Source of the DNA: Streptomyces massasporeus
GTDB lineage: Bacteria; Actinomycetota; Actinomycetes; Streptomycetales; Streptomycetaceae
Direction: 5' to 3'
DNA: 64,000 nt
Assembly: GCF_014648995.1 (NCBI RefSeq)
Contig: NZ_BMSE01000024.1
Span: 62,001 to 126,000, forward strand
Below, piece by piece: positions 49,936-59,254 of this stretch. The translations under genes were made by a program, and so were the position numbers. The notes below the pieces were generated by a model. It had not been told where the DNA came from, did no database searches, and was given only the letters and a program-made list of their open reading frames with translations. Within the stretch, counting starts at the first letter, position 1. Every line of letters starts with the position of its first letter.

Positions 49936-50415
49936 TCAACCGGAGGCAGTGGGGTCGAACCATGTGGGGTCGTCCGACAGGGCCTGCTTGATCCGGAGCA
50001 GGCCGAACTCGTTGAGCTCGGGGAGCGCGTCGACGTCGAACCAGGCCACGTCGAGCGACTCGTCGTCGTTGACCTTCGCCTCACCGCCGACGGCACGGCA
50101 GCGGAAGGTGATGTCCATGTACTGGCAGGTGTCACCGTTCTCGTACGTGACGGGCTGCAGGGCCTGGACGAGGACGACCCGTTCGGCGACGCACCGTACA
50201 GCCGTCTCCTCGTAGACCTCCCGCACCGCGCAGGCCGCGGGCTGCTCCCCCGGGTCCGGGATGCCGCCGAGCACGGACCACCTGCGGGTGTCGGCGCGGC
50301 GGTTGAGCAGCACTCTGCCCTCGTCGTCGAAGACGAGGGCGGTGACCCCGGGGAGCCAGAGCAGCTGATGACCGGCCGAGGCACGGAGCGTGCGGATGAA
50401 GTCGGGAGTAGCCAT
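49936..50415 (-). CDS. NUDIX hydrolase
   Basis: 159 residues. The NUDIX box is complete: GGIPDPGEQPAACAVREVYE followed by ET, within a beta-rich domain (GVTALVFDDEGRVLLNRRAD, RRWSVLGG). It hydrolyses nucleoside-diphosphate-X compounds; the substrate cannot be read. Single gene, with short gaps on both sides. Confidence 0.9.
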   Translation of the reverse strand: MATPDFIRTLRASAGHQLLWLPGVTALVFDDEGRVLLNRRADTRRWSVLGGIPDPGEQPAACAVREVYEETAVRCVAERVVLVQALQPVTYENGDTCQYMDITFRCRAVGGEAKVNDDESLDVAWFDVDALPELNEFGLLRIKQALSDDPTWFDPTASG

Positions 50416-50502
50416 GCCGTCGACCCTAATGGGCCGTCTCCGGCGCCCTGGCGCGATTCAGGCTGCGTGCGGACGGCGTACGGCTACAGGTCACCGACGC
50501 GT

Positions 50503-52119
50503 CTACACGTCACCGGTGCGTCGTCCGCGCAGCCCGGCGCCGACGGCCCAGCCGAGTCCGCCGGCCGCGACCAGCACGAGGGCGATCTCCGGCAGGATGC
50601 CGAGCCGGGTGGCGGGGGTCTGCGAAGACCGCAGCGGCACCTTCTGCACCAGGGAGTCGGCCACGAACATGCCGGTCTTCTGGGTGATCCTGCCGTCCGG
50701 CATGATGATCGCGCTGACTCCGCTGGTCACCGGGACCGTCACGGTCCGGCTGTGCTCGACCGCCCGCACGCGGGACATGGCGAGCTGCTGGTAGGTCATC
50801 TCGCTGCGGTCGAAGGTGGCGTTGTTGCTGGGCACGGAGATCAGCTGGGCGCCGTCGGTGACCTCGGAGCGCACGGTCCAGTCGAAGGCGGCCTCGTAGC
50901 AGGTGACGAGTCCGACCTTGGCGCCGTCCATGGTGAAGACGCCCGGCTCGGTGCCCCGGCTGAAGTCCTGGCGGGCCATGGCCGTCCAGTTCTCGTTGAT
51001 GGCTCCGACGAGCGAGCGCAGCGGCAGATACTCGCCGAAGGGCTGGATCTGGCGCTTGTCGTAGGTGTCGACGGGGCCCTTCGCCGGGTCCCACAGGATC
51101 TGCTCGTTGTACAGCTTGCCGTCCCGCTCGACGACGCCGCCGACCGAGATGGGCACGCCGATGGACCTGGCCGCCGCGTCGATGACGGCGCGGGCGTCGG
51201 GGTTGGCGAAGGGATCGATGTCGGAGGAGTTCTCCGGCCACAGCACGAAGTCGGGCCGTGCGACCTTGCCGGCCTTGACCTCGGCGGCCAGCCGCTCGGT
51301 CTCGCGCGCGTGGTAGTCGAGTACGGCCCGCCGCTGGGAGTTGAAGTCGAACCCGGCACGGGGCACGTTGCCCTGGATCACCGCGACGGTGGCACTGCCG
51401 TCCTCGGCCGTGTCGCTGACCAGCGGCCGGGCCGCGACGGCGCCCACGACGGGGACGGCCAGGCTCAGCAGGCCCATGGCCGCCGCGGCGCGCCGCACCT
51501 CACCGGTCCGCCGCCACCGCACGGCGAGCCGGACGACCTCGTACAGCCCGAAGCCGCACAGGACGACCGCGAAGCCGAGTACCGGGGTGCCGCCCACCGC
51601 GGCGAGCGGCAGGAACACACCGTCCGCCTGGCCGAACGCGACCTTTCCCCAGGGGAAGCCGTTGAAGGGGGCACGCGCGCGTGCCGCTTCGCCGGCGATC
51701 CACACGGCGGCCGCCCACACCGGCCAGCCGGGCAGCTTCGACACGGCCGCGACCCCGGCGCCGACCAGGGCGACGAAGAGAGCCTCGATCGCCACCAGGG
51801 CGAGCCAGGGGACCGGCCCGACCTCCACTCCGGTCCACACCAGCAGCGGCAGCAGGAAGCCTAGGCCGAACAGGTAGCCGAGGCCGAGTGCCGCCTTCCA
51901 GGCGCGGCCGCGCAGCACCCAGCCGAAGACGGCGAAGGCCGGCAGGGCCAGCCACCACAGCGTGCGGGGCGGGAAGGAGACATAGAGGAGCAGGCCGGAG
52001 AGCGCGGCTGCGGCGGCCGGGACGAGACGTACGAGCCGCCGGGCCCACGTCCGCGCCCCGGGCGCGCTCCGCGGCTCCAGCTGGTCCGATTCGCCGACGG
52101 AGGTTGCGGTGACGGTCAC
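50503..52119 (-). CDS. lnt: Apolipoprotein N-acyltransferase
   Basis: 538 residues. N-terminal membrane domain with about six helices (40-225), a C-terminal nitrilase-like catalytic domain on the outer face (about 245-500) and a final anchor helix. The catalytic triad is visible: Glu in LWPENSSDIDP, Lys in YDKRQIQPFGEYLP and Cys in VTCYEAAFDW. It adds the third acyl chain to mature lipoproteins. Streptomyces usually carry two Lnt paralogues; which one this is cannot be told. It is divergent from the O-antigen-ligase-like gene, with a 216-bp gap. Confidence 0.93.
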   Translation of the reverse strand: MTVTATSVGESDQLEPRSAPGARTWARRLVRLVPAAAAALSGLLLYVSFPPRTLWWLALPAFAVFGWVLRGRAWKAALGLGYLFGLGFLLPLLVWTGVEVGPVPWLALVAIEALFVALVGAGVAAVSKLPGWPVWAAAVWIAGEAARARAPFNGFPWGKVAFGQADGVFLPLAAVGGTPVLGFAVVLCGFGLYEVVRLAVRWRRTGEVRRAAAAMGLLSLAVPVVGAVAARPLVSDTAEDGSATVAVIQGNVPRAGFDFNSQRRAVLDYHARETERLAAEVKAGKVARPDFVLWPENSSDIDPFANPDARAVIDAAARSIGVPISVGGVVERDGKLYNEQILWDPAKGPVDTYDKRQIQPFGEYLPLRSLVGAINENWTAMARQDFSRGTEPGVFTMDGAKVGLVTCYEAAFDWTVRSEVTDGAQLISVPSNNATFDRSEMTYQQLAMSRVRAVEHSRTVTVPVTSGVSAIIMPDGRITQKTGMFVADSLVQKVPLRSSQTPATRLGILPEIALVLVAAGGLGWAVGAGLRGRRTGDV

Positions 52120-52335
52120 TCCCGGAGTCTAAGGCGCGTGACCTTGGGGCCGACAGCGCGGTAGGCGTGACGGACGTCCTGTTCATTTCGTCACGACACA
52201 TCCTCAAACCGTCCACAAGCCGTTACGGTGTGCCAAGCCTCAGTCGTACGGCCCGTGGCGGCCGGTGCGGCCGGGGTCTTCACAGGTCGGGGGCTTTGGG
52301 TGCGCCGGGGGGCGGGCGGGGTGGGTTCCAGTGGG

Positions 52336-53409
52336 ATGACGTCCGCGTCCGGATCGGACGCGGACGGCGAAAGACGAATCGTTTCTGACGCGGCGGGGGT
52401 CGTGGTGCTGGGCGCTTGCGCCGCATGGTCCCTGATCACGGCGGCCCTGCACGACGGCAGGCCGGAGGGGGTCCTCCTCGCGGTGCTGGCGGTGGCAGCC
52501 GGGTACGCCGCCGGGCGGATCGGCGGGGCGCTGCTGCCGGTCGGCGCGCCCTTCGCCGGGGCGCTGGCGGGCATCGCGCTGACCGTGGCCGTTCCGCACC
52601 TGGCTCCGGGCCCGCAGATCGCCGCGCCCCTCGGGCATGCCGGGGCCACCGCGGCCGTACTGACGTTGTCGGCCGGGGCCGCGTGCTGTGCGGCCTGGGC
52701 CGCGCCGGTTCCGGCCGTTCGCCTCGCCCTGCGCCTGCTGGCCGCGGGGGTCGCGGTGCTGGCGGCCCTGCTCGGCTCGACCAGCGGCCTCGTGACCTGT
52801 CTCGCTGTGCTGGTGTGCTCGCTGGCCGCAGGCCGCACCCGTCACCGCGGCGCCGCCATGGCCGTACTGGGCGCGGTCGCCGCGCTGGTGACCGGTCTGA
52901 TCTGGGCGGTCGCCGCGCGGGCCGTACCGGGCGGGTTCGTGGCGGCTCTGGAGGGGCGGCTGACGCCGCACCGCGTGCAGTTGTGGCACGACGCGTGGCG
53001 TCTGCTCGGCGACGACACCGCGCTCGGGGCGGGCCCGGGCCGCTTCGGGGAGCTGAGTGCGACGTCCGCCCAGTCGCTGCTGTCCGACGGCAAGCCGCAC
53101 TCGGCGCCCCTGCAACAGGCGGCGGAACAGGGGATCGTCGGGGTGGCCCTGCTGGCGGCGGCGTTCGGCTGGGTCCTGTACGCGCTGTGGCGCGGCCCGC
53201 GCCCGACCCCGGTGGCACTCACCGCGGGCGCGGCCCTGACCGCGCTCGCCGCCATCTCCGCGATCGGCAACGCGCTGAGCTTCACGGCGGTGTCGGTGGG
53301 GGCGGGCCTGCTGGCGGGCATGGCCACGGCACGCCCCCTCGCCGACGAACCGGCGGGCCGCACTCCGGACACGCGGGCACGCGGAGCGGGGCGCACTGCG
53401 GCGCGGTGA
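52336..53409 (+). CDS. O-antigen ligase-like polytopic membrane protein
   Basis: 357 residues with about ten hydrophobic segments. The Wzy_C/O-antigen-ligase-like loop is suggested by LTPHRVQLWHDAWRLLGDDT, then GAGPGRFGEL and PLQQAAEQGIVGVALLAAAF, where the Arg and His residues of the periplasmic loop fall as in the family. Actinobacterial members are thought to act on cell-surface glycopolymers; the substrate is unknown. ATG 52336 is preferred; the upstream frame reads low-complexity Gly-rich sequence. Ribosome site weak. Confidence 0.7.
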   Translation: MTSASGSDADGERRIVSDAAGVVVLGACAAWSLITAALHDGRPEGVLLAVLAVAAGYAAGRIGGALLPVGAPFAGALAGIALTVAVPHLAPGPQIAAPLGHAGATAAVLTLSAGAACCAAWAAPVPAVRLALRLLAAGVAVLAALLGSTSGLVTCLAVLVCSLAAGRTRHRGAAMAVLGAVAALVTGLIWAVAARAVPGGFVAALEGRLTPHRVQLWHDAWRLLGDDTALGAGPGRFGELSATSAQSLLSDGKPHSAPLQQAAEQGIVGVALLAAAFGWVLYALWRGPRPTPVALTAGAALTALAAISAIGNALSFTAVSVGAGLLAGMATARPLADEPAGRTPDTRARGAGRTAAR

Positions 53410-53510
53410 CCGGTCGGATGCCCGGTACTCGAACGCGGCCACAGGACGGCCGATGATCACATACAGTGATCACTGCCGTCGATCACAGTAGGTGACGAAC
53501 AGCCGGTGAT

Positions 53511-54065
53511 TCAGTGCGCGGGAGCACCCGGCTTGGTGGGCCGCAGCCGCGCCTCGATCACCCGTACGGCCGCCTCCGCGTCGTCCACGGTGATCGTGAA
53601 GGTGTGCCCGTCCCACAGCTCCAGCTCGACACCTTCACCGCGTCGCACCACCACCGCGGTGCCCTTCTCGGGCCGCCAGCGGTAGCCCCAGCCACCCCAG
53701 TGGCGGGGGGTGACATGCGAGATGTACGTGGCGCCGACCACGCTGGAGAGCGGGATACGGCGGCGGGGAACGCCGATGTGGCCGCAGCGCACCTCGAGGT
53801 GCTCCTCGTCGACCCGCAGTGCGACGTGCACGAACGCGAGCGTTCCGAAGAGGACCAGCAGTCCGGCGGCGATGCACCCGACGACGGCCATGACCAGCGG
53901 GGCGATGCCGGACGTCCACGCGGAGGCGACGGCGAGCTCGATGCCGAGCGCCATGCAGGCGGCGCCCACGAGCGCCAGCAGCCACTGCACCCGGTTGGTG
54001 GCACGGCCGGTCCACACGTCCGTGTGCGGGTGGGGGGCGTTCTCGCCGTGGCGGTGGTCCCTCAT
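53511..54065 (-). CDS. Two-helix membrane protein with PH-like C-terminal domain
   Basis: 184 residues. Two transmembrane helices (about 28-48 and 54-76) and a C-terminal beta-rich part (LRVDEEHLEVRCGHIGVPRR, RIPLSSVVGATYISHVTPRH) that looks like bacterial PH/DUF3093-type domains. Function unknown. ATG 54065 gives a His-rich soluble start; the longer frame upstream is shadow. The short gap to the upstream convergent gene (53410-53510) holds three GATCAC repeats. Confidence 0.72.
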   Translation of the reverse strand: MRDHRHGENAPHPHTDVWTGRATNRVQWLLALVGAACMALGIELAVASAWTSGIAPLVMAVVGCIAAGLLVLFGTLAFVHVALRVDEEHLEVRCGHIGVPRRRIPLSSVVGATYISHVTPRHWGGWGYRWRPEKGTAVVVRRGEGVELELWDGHTFTITVDDAEAAVRVIEARLRPTKPGAPAH

Positions 54066-54178
54066 GCCTTGAGGGTACTCAGGATTCGCTCCGCGGGTAC
54101 CCCGTGGCGGAGCGTGACTGCGCCGGGTGGGCGTCACGCCGATCCGGCCGGCGGGTGACCGTCGGTGACGGGTTGCGG

Positions 54179-54964
54179 TCAGCGGGCGGGCGTGACCGCC
54201 TGCAGCAGACGCCCTTCGGCGTACGCCAGGGCGGGGGCGGGCAGCGTGCCCTCGCGTCCGCTGAGCAGCACGGTGAGCGTGCCGTGCGGGGTGGCTCCCG
54301 GCGCGGGCTGCTCGCCGAGCCGGCGCAGGGCCTGGGCGGCCACGGCTCCCGCGGAGCCGTGCAGCACGAGGGGCGCGCGGCCGGGGCGCTGGACGGCGGT
54401 CCGGATGCGCTCGGCGACCAGTTCGTAGTGAGTGCAGCCGAGGACGACGGTGGTCACGTCGTCCGGGGTGAGGGCGGCGGCCGCGGACACCGCCGCGTCG
54501 ATCGCCGCCTCGTCCGCGTGCTCCACGGCCTCGGCGAGACCCCAGCACGGCACCTCGGTGACGGGCACGCCGCCGGCGAAGTCCCGGATCAGGCCCTGCT
54601 GATAGGGGCTGCCGGTGGTGGCGGGGGTGGCCCAGATGGCGAGGTGCCCGCCGCCGGCCGCGGCCGGCTTGATCGCGGGAACCGTGCCGATGACCGGGAT
54701 GTCCGGTTCGAGGCGGGCGCGCAGCGCGGTGAGGGCGTGCACGGTCGCGGTGTTGCAGCCGACGATCAGGGCCTCGGGGCGGCGCGCGGCGGCGGCCTCG
54801 GCGACGGCCAGAGCGCGCTCGGTGAGGTCCTGCGAGGTACGCGGCCCCCAGGGCATGCCGTCGGGGTCCAGGGAGAGCACGAGATCGGCGTCGGGGCGCA
54901 GCCGCCGAACCGCGGCGGTGGCCGCCAGCAGACCGATTCCGGAGTCCATGAGCGCGATCTTCAC
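54179..54964 (-). CDS. Aspartate/glutamate racemase family protein (MurI-like)
   Basis: 261 residues. Both catalytic cysteines of the two-base racemase mechanism are present, in VGCNTATVHAL and VLGCTHYELV. The N-terminal motif is MDSGIGLL instead of FDSGVGGL, and the protein is shorter than a usual MurI, so it may be a paralogue rather than the cell-wall glutamate racemase. It would interconvert L- and D-glutamate or another acidic amino acid. Divergent from the HpnB-like glycosyltransferase, with start codons 57 bp apart. Confidence 0.78.
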   Translation of the reverse strand: MKIALMDSGIGLLAATAAVRRLRPDADLVLSLDPDGMPWGPRTSQDLTERALAVAEAAAARRPEALIVGCNTATVHALTALRARLEPDIPVIGTVPAIKPAAAGGGHLAIWATPATTGSPYQQGLIRDFAGGVPVTEVPCWGLAEAVEHADEAAIDAAVSAAAALTPDDVTTVVLGCTHYELVAERIRTAVQRPGRAPLVLHGSAGAVAAQALRRLGEQPAPGATPHGTLTVLLSGREGTLPAPALAYAEGRLLQAVTPAR

Positions 54965-55021
54965 CCGATCACGATAGACGATGAGCCGTTCCGGGCAGTC
55001 CGGGTGGTGCAGACTGCGCGC

Positions 55022-56194
55022 GTGAGCGCCGTTGTGTGGACTGCCGCTGGATCACTGCTCGCCTGGTTGTGGCTGCTGCTCTGTCAGGGCTTCTTCTGGC
55101 GCACCGATGTGCGGCTGCCTCCGCGCACGGAGCCTGAGGCGTGGCCGTCCGTGTGCGTCGTCGTCCCCGCCCGTGACGAGGCGGCCGTGCTGCCCGCCGC
55201 GCTGCCGTCGCTGCTCGCGCAGGACTATCCGGGGCGGGCGGAGGTCTTCCTCGTCGACGACGGCAGTTCGGACGGCACCGGTGATCTGGCGCGTGAGCTG
55301 GCGCGCCGGCACGGCGGGCTGCCGCTGACCGTGGGTTCGCCGGGCGAGCCCCCGGCCGGCTGGACCGGCAAGCTGTGGGCCGTGCGGCACGGCATCGCAC
55401 TGGCACGCGCGCGTGAGCCCGAGTACCTCCTCCTCACGGACGCCGACATCGCGCACGCGCCGGACAGTCTGCGCGAGCTGGTGGCGGCGGCCCGCTCGAG
55501 CGGATTCGACGTCGTCTCCCAGATGGCCCGGCTGCGGGTGGAGAGCGTCTGGGAACGGCTCGTCGTGCCGGCGTTCGTCTACTTCTTCGCCCAGCTCTAC
55601 CCCTTCCGCCGGATCGCCGGGCCGGGGCGGACGGCGGCAGCGGCCGGGGGCTGTGTCCTGCTGCGGGCGGAGACCGCCGAGCGGGCGCGGATCCCGGACG
55701 CGATCCGGCACGCCGTGATCGACGACGTGGCGCTCGCCCGGGCCGTCAAGCACGGCGGCGGCCGCGTCTGGCTGGGTCTCGCCGAGCGGGTGGACAGCGT
55801 GCGGCCGTATCCGCGGCTGCACCACCTGTGGCGCATGGTGTCGCGCAGTGCGTACGCCCAGCTGCGGCACAACGTCGCGCTGCTGGCCGGTACGGTCGCC
55901 GGGCTGGCGCTGGTGTATCTGGTCCCGCCGGTGGCGGTCCTGGCGGGCCTCGCCACCGGCCGTGCGCCCGCGGCGGCGCTCGGGGGTCTCGCGTGGCTGG
56001 TCATGGCGGGGACCTACCTCCCGATGCTCCGCTACTACCGGCAGCCGCTGTGGCTCGCCCCCCTGCTGCCGTTCACCGCGTTCCTCTATCTCCTCATGGC
56101 GGTGGATTCCGCGGTGCAGCACTACCGGGGGCGGGGTGCGGCTTGGAAGGGCCGCACCTACGCGCGCCCGGACGCCGTGCCCGACGAGGGCTGA
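55022..56194 (+). CDS. GT2 glycosyltransferase, hopanoid-associated HpnB-like
   Basis: 390 residues. An N-terminal membrane helix, a GT2 catalytic domain (SVCVVVPARDEAAVLPAALP, FLVDDGSSDGT, LLLTDADIAHAPDSL with the DxD-like motif, and IDDVALARAVK) and three to four C-terminal helices. The order and the PFRRIAGPGRTAAAAGGCVL segment resemble HpnB, the hopene-associated glycosyltransferase. No hopanoid genes are near, so the acceptor is uncertain. GTG 55022 is the start; the open frame upstream is shadow of the racemase-like gene. Confidence 0.8.
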   Translation: MSAVVWTAAGSLLAWLWLLLCQGFFWRTDVRLPPRTEPEAWPSVCVVVPARDEAAVLPAALPSLLAQDYPGRAEVFLVDDGSSDGTGDLARELARRHGGLPLTVGSPGEPPAGWTGKLWAVRHGIALARAREPEYLLLTDADIAHAPDSLRELVAAARSSGFDVVSQMARLRVESVWERLVVPAFVYFFAQLYPFRRIAGPGRTAAAAGGCVLLRAETAERARIPDAIRHAVIDDVALARAVKHGGGRVWLGLAERVDSVRPYPRLHHLWRMVSRSAYAQLRHNVALLAGTVAGLALVYLVPPVAVLAGLATGRAPAAALGGLAWLVMAGTYLPMLRYYRQPLWLAPLLPFTAFLYLLMAVDSAVQHYRGRGAAWKGRTYARPDAVPDEG

Positions 56195-56210
56195 CGGCCG
56201 ACGTGGGGAG

Positions 56211-57506
56211 TCACTTCCTGCCGGGGGTCCAGTTCATGCCCCACCCGTAGGCGTGGTCGACGGTCCGCTGCGGGCTCACCCCGCGGTCGGGCACCAGGTA
56301 GCGGGCCTCCCTCTGGACGATCAGGTCGCCGCCGGTGTTGGTGATCAGGGCGAGCGCGCACACGAGGGAGGGGACCGTGCACTCGTCGAGGGAGAACTCG
56401 ATGGGCGCGCCGTGCTGCGGCCGGAGCGTGACCGAGGCGTGCAGGTCGGCGAACGAGCGGGCGCCCTCATAGATGGTGACAAAGACGAGGATGCGCCTGA
56501 AGGCGTTCTTGTGGTCGAGGTTGACGGTGAGGTTCTCACCCGTCGACAGGGCTCCGGTGCGGTCGTCGCCGTCGAGGTGGATGTACGGAGGCTGGTGCAG
56601 CGCTCCGAAGCTGTTGCCGAGGGCCTGGACGACACCCTTGCTGCCGTCGTTGAGTTCGTACAGCGCGCACAGGTCGAGGTCGAGGTCGGAGTGCATCGCC
56701 GTCGGGCGCCCGAACTTGCTGCTCCACCCCGAGAACTGCTTGCGCACCTCCCAGTTGAGGTTCACGTGCAGGGCACCGGAGGTGCCGCCCTGCTTGGTGA
56801 GGGAGACGGAGGGGGACGCCTTGGTGAGCGTCACCTTGGTGAGGCGGACGGGCGCGGGCGGTGCGGCGGGCGGGGGCGGCGGCGCGGACCGGGGCATCGG
56901 CGGGGGCGTGTACGCGGCGGGCTGCGGGGCGGCGGGAGGCGCCGGAGCCGCGACCGGTGCCGGTGCCGGTGCCGCTTGCTGGGGCTCGTCCACCGTGATG
57001 CCGTAATCCGTGGCCAGCCCCTCGAGTCCGCTGCTGTAGCCCTGACCGACGGCGCGGAACTTCCAGGCGCCCTGGCGGCGGTAGAACTCGCCCAGCACGA
57101 AAGCGGTTTCAGTGGTGGCGCCCGGGTTGTCGAAACGTGCCACCGGCGCGCCCTGGGCCGCATCCTGGACTTCGATGTACAGGTCGGGGACCTGTCCGAA
57201 CGCGCCGCCGTCGGAGGAGGCGGCGAGGACCAGCGTCTCGATCTCGGGCTCCACGCGCGCGAGGTCGACGAGGAGTGTGTCGGTCACCCGGCCGCCGGCG
57301 TCGCGCTTGCCCTCGTGCCGGACGGCACCGGAGGAGTGCGCGGGCTGGTTGTAGAAGACGAAGTCCGCGTCGGAGCGGACCTTGCCGCTCACCAACAGCA
57401 AGGCGGAGGCGTCGGCGTCGGGCACTCCGGGTCCGGTTCGCCATCCCAATTCCACCCGCAGCGCCGCGGTGGGCACCGGAGTGTTTGAACCTTTCAGCAT
57501 TTGCAT
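56211..57506 (-). CDS. Double TerD-domain stress protein
   Basis: 431 residues. Two TerD domains (about 1-165 and 218-425) joined by a Pro/Ala linker (about 170-215). First domain: LRVELGWRTGPGVPDADASA and DADFVFYNQPAHSSGAVRHE; second: DLDLDLCALYEL and HLDGDDRTGALSTGENLTVN, with the acidic calcium-binding clusters typical of the family. TerD proteins are linked to tellurite and general stress resistance. ATG 57506 (MQMLKGSN) is the usual start. The 290-bp gap upstream holds divergent promoters. Confidence 0.87.
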   Translation of the reverse strand: MQMLKGSNTPVPTAALRVELGWRTGPGVPDADASALLLVSGKVRSDADFVFYNQPAHSSGAVRHEGKRDAGGRVTDTLLVDLARVEPEIETLVLAASSDGGAFGQVPDLYIEVQDAAQGAPVARFDNPGATTETAFVLGEFYRRQGAWKFRAVGQGYSSGLEGLATDYGITVDEPQQAAPAPAPVAAPAPPAAPQPAAYTPPPMPRSAPPPPPAAPPAPVRLTKVTLTKASPSVSLTKQGGTSGALHVNLNWEVRKQFSGWSSKFGRPTAMHSDLDLDLCALYELNDGSKGVVQALGNSFGALHQPPYIHLDGDDRTGALSTGENLTVNLDHKNAFRRILVFVTIYEGARSFADLHASVTLRPQHGAPIEFSLDECTVPSLVCALALITNTGGDLIVQREARYLVPDRGVSPQRTVDHAYGWGMNWTPGRK

Positions 57507-57783
57507 GTCCGCCCCCATTGCGAGTCACCGCGCCAGGCCCGTCCCGGCGGTTCATCGAGTTCCGTGCGCACAACTTATTCGTTGCAGCTACGAAGTCCCA
57601 TGCGCGACCGCGCGGAAGACCGCGGCCAACCGCTGGTAACCCGTCCGGAACTCGGCCTTTACACGATCAGAGCCTCGTTCGGCGCCCCTTTTTGCCGAGT
57701 TCGCTCGCATTGGGGATCCCGGGTCACTGCGGACACGCAAAACAACCCTCTTATCGGTCTCCCCAACCAGCACATCGTGGGCT

Positions 57784-57796
57784 TAACTTATGTGCC
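57784..57796 (+). promoter_or_regulatory. Leaderless-type -10 before the DUF6643-like gene
   Basis: TAACTT at 57784-57789 with the ATG at 57797, so transcription should start at or very near the initiation codon. No ribosome site. A -35 is not obvious. Confidence 0.5.
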
Positions 57797-58219
57797 ATGA
57801 CCTCCCCCCGCTCCACCTATGGCGGCGGCTACTACTCCGCCTCCTTCCCGGACACCCCGATCTACGACAGGCTCGTCGCCGAGCGGGGCACCCCGCAGAT
57901 CGCCCCGATCCGGGTCCCCGCTCAGTACGACATGCCGGGCAGCCACCTGCCCGCGCTTCCCTCGGCGCTGCCCGCCCTTCCGGCAGCGCCCTCCCAGCCC
58001 GCCTACGGCTATCCGCAGGCGCAGCAGCCCGCACCGCTGCAACAGGCGCCCGCGGCGTACATCCCGCAGCAGGCCACCGCTCCGCGCGGCTACCCCGGTC
58101 CGCAGCAGCCGCGTCCGGCGGCCCCCGCGGGCTACGAGGCGATGCGACCCGCCGCTCCCCGGCCGGCCCCGGCTCCCTATCAGGACCCGTACAACAACCA
58201 GCAGTACCGCGGGTACTGA
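57797..58219 (+). CDS. Small Pro/Ala/Gln-rich protein (DUF6643-like)
   Basis: 140 residues. The N-terminus is conserved-looking (TYGGGYYSASFPDTPIYDRL, then AERGTPQIAPIRVPA) and the rest is disordered Pro/Ala/Gln/Tyr repeats ending DPYNNQQYRGY. This fits the Streptomyces DUF6643 family; function unknown. It appears to be read from a leaderless mRNA. No signal peptide, membrane helix or enzyme motif. Confidence 0.78.
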   Translation: MTSPRSTYGGGYYSASFPDTPIYDRLVAERGTPQIAPIRVPAQYDMPGSHLPALPSALPALPAAPSQPAYGYPQAQQPAPLQQAPAAYIPQQATAPRGYPGPQQPRPAAPAGYEAMRPAAPRPAPAPYQDPYNNQQYRGY

Positions 58220-58263
58220 GCCGACCTCCGGGGGCTGTCGGTGCCGGCTGGCACGATGGCCCC

Positions 58264-59091
58264 ATGGGGAACGCTCACCTGCACTCGATCCACGTTCATC
58301 CGGTCAAGGCGGTCCGGGGCATCGCGCCCCGGGAGGCCGCCGTGGAGCCCTGGGGGCTGGCCGGAGACCGGCGCTGGGTGCTGATCGACGACGGGGGAAA
58401 GGTCGTCACGCAACGTCTGCTGCCGCGCCTCGCACTCGTCGCCGCCGAACCTCGGCCCGGTGGCGCCGTGCGTCTGTCGGCGCCCGGCATGCCACCGCTG
58501 ACGGTGCCCGTCCCCCGGCCGTCCGTCACCGTGCCGGTGGAGATCTTCCGCGACAAGGTCGAGGCGGTCGAGGCCGAGGACGAGGCCGCGCACGCCTGGT
58601 TCAGCTCCTGCCTCGGCACCGCCGTGCGACTGGCGTACATGGACGATCCGGCCACGCGCCGGCCCGTCGCCGCGGAGTACGCGCGGCCCGGTGAGACCGT
58701 CTCCTTCGCCGACGGCTTTCCGCTGCTGCTCACCACGACGGCCTCGCTCGACGCCCTCAACTCCCTGATCGCGCAGGGCGAGTACGCCGGTGAGGGCCCA
58801 CTGCCCATGAACCGCTTCCGGCCCAACGTGGTCGTGTCGGGCACCCCCGCCTGGGCCGAGGACGACTGGTCGCGCCTCACCATCGGCGACGTGCCCTTCC
58901 GCGTGGCCAAGACCTGCGGCCGGTGCGTGGTGACCACCACCGACCAGGACACCGGCGAGCGCGGCCGCGAGCCCCTGTACAGCCTCGGACGGCACCGCCG
59001 CCTCGACGGCAAGCTGGTCTTCGGGCAGAACCTGGTGCCGCTGTCCCGCGGCACGATCCGGGTCGGGGACCCGGTCAGGATCGTCGAATAG
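58264..59091 (+). CDS. MOSC-domain protein (YcbX/mARC-like)
   Basis: 275 residues. N-terminal MOSC_N beta-barrel (HLHSIHVHPVKAVRGIAPRE, LAGDRRWVLIDDGGKVVTQR) and C-terminal MOSC domain (about 130-270). PMNRFRPNVVVSG and the molybdenum-cofactor cysteine in AKTCGRCVVTTTDQDTGER are clear. Such enzymes reduce N-hydroxylated compounds with a Cys-bound molybdenum cofactor. Start ATG 58264 is 45 bp after the preceding stop. Confidence 0.9.
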   Translation: MGNAHLHSIHVHPVKAVRGIAPREAAVEPWGLAGDRRWVLIDDGGKVVTQRLLPRLALVAAEPRPGGAVRLSAPGMPPLTVPVPRPSVTVPVEIFRDKVEAVEAEDEAAHAWFSSCLGTAVRLAYMDDPATRRPVAAEYARPGETVSFADGFPLLLTTTASLDALNSLIAQGEYAGEGPLPMNRFRPNVVVSGTPAWAEDDWSRLTIGDVPFRVAKTCGRCVVTTTDQDTGERGREPLYSLGRHRRLDGKLVFGQNLVPLSRGTIRVGDPVRIVE

Positions 59092-59254
59092 CTCTGCGAG
59101 CGGGGCGGGAACCGTGCCACGAGCCCGGGCGTTGGGCTTGTGTGAGAAATTCGTGAGAGGCCCCGGGGAGAGGTGATGTGGCTCTCTCTTCGCCGGGTCC
59201 GTGCGTGGACGGCTCCGCCGGGGAGTATCACGGAGCGGGAAGGGGGTGCAGGCG

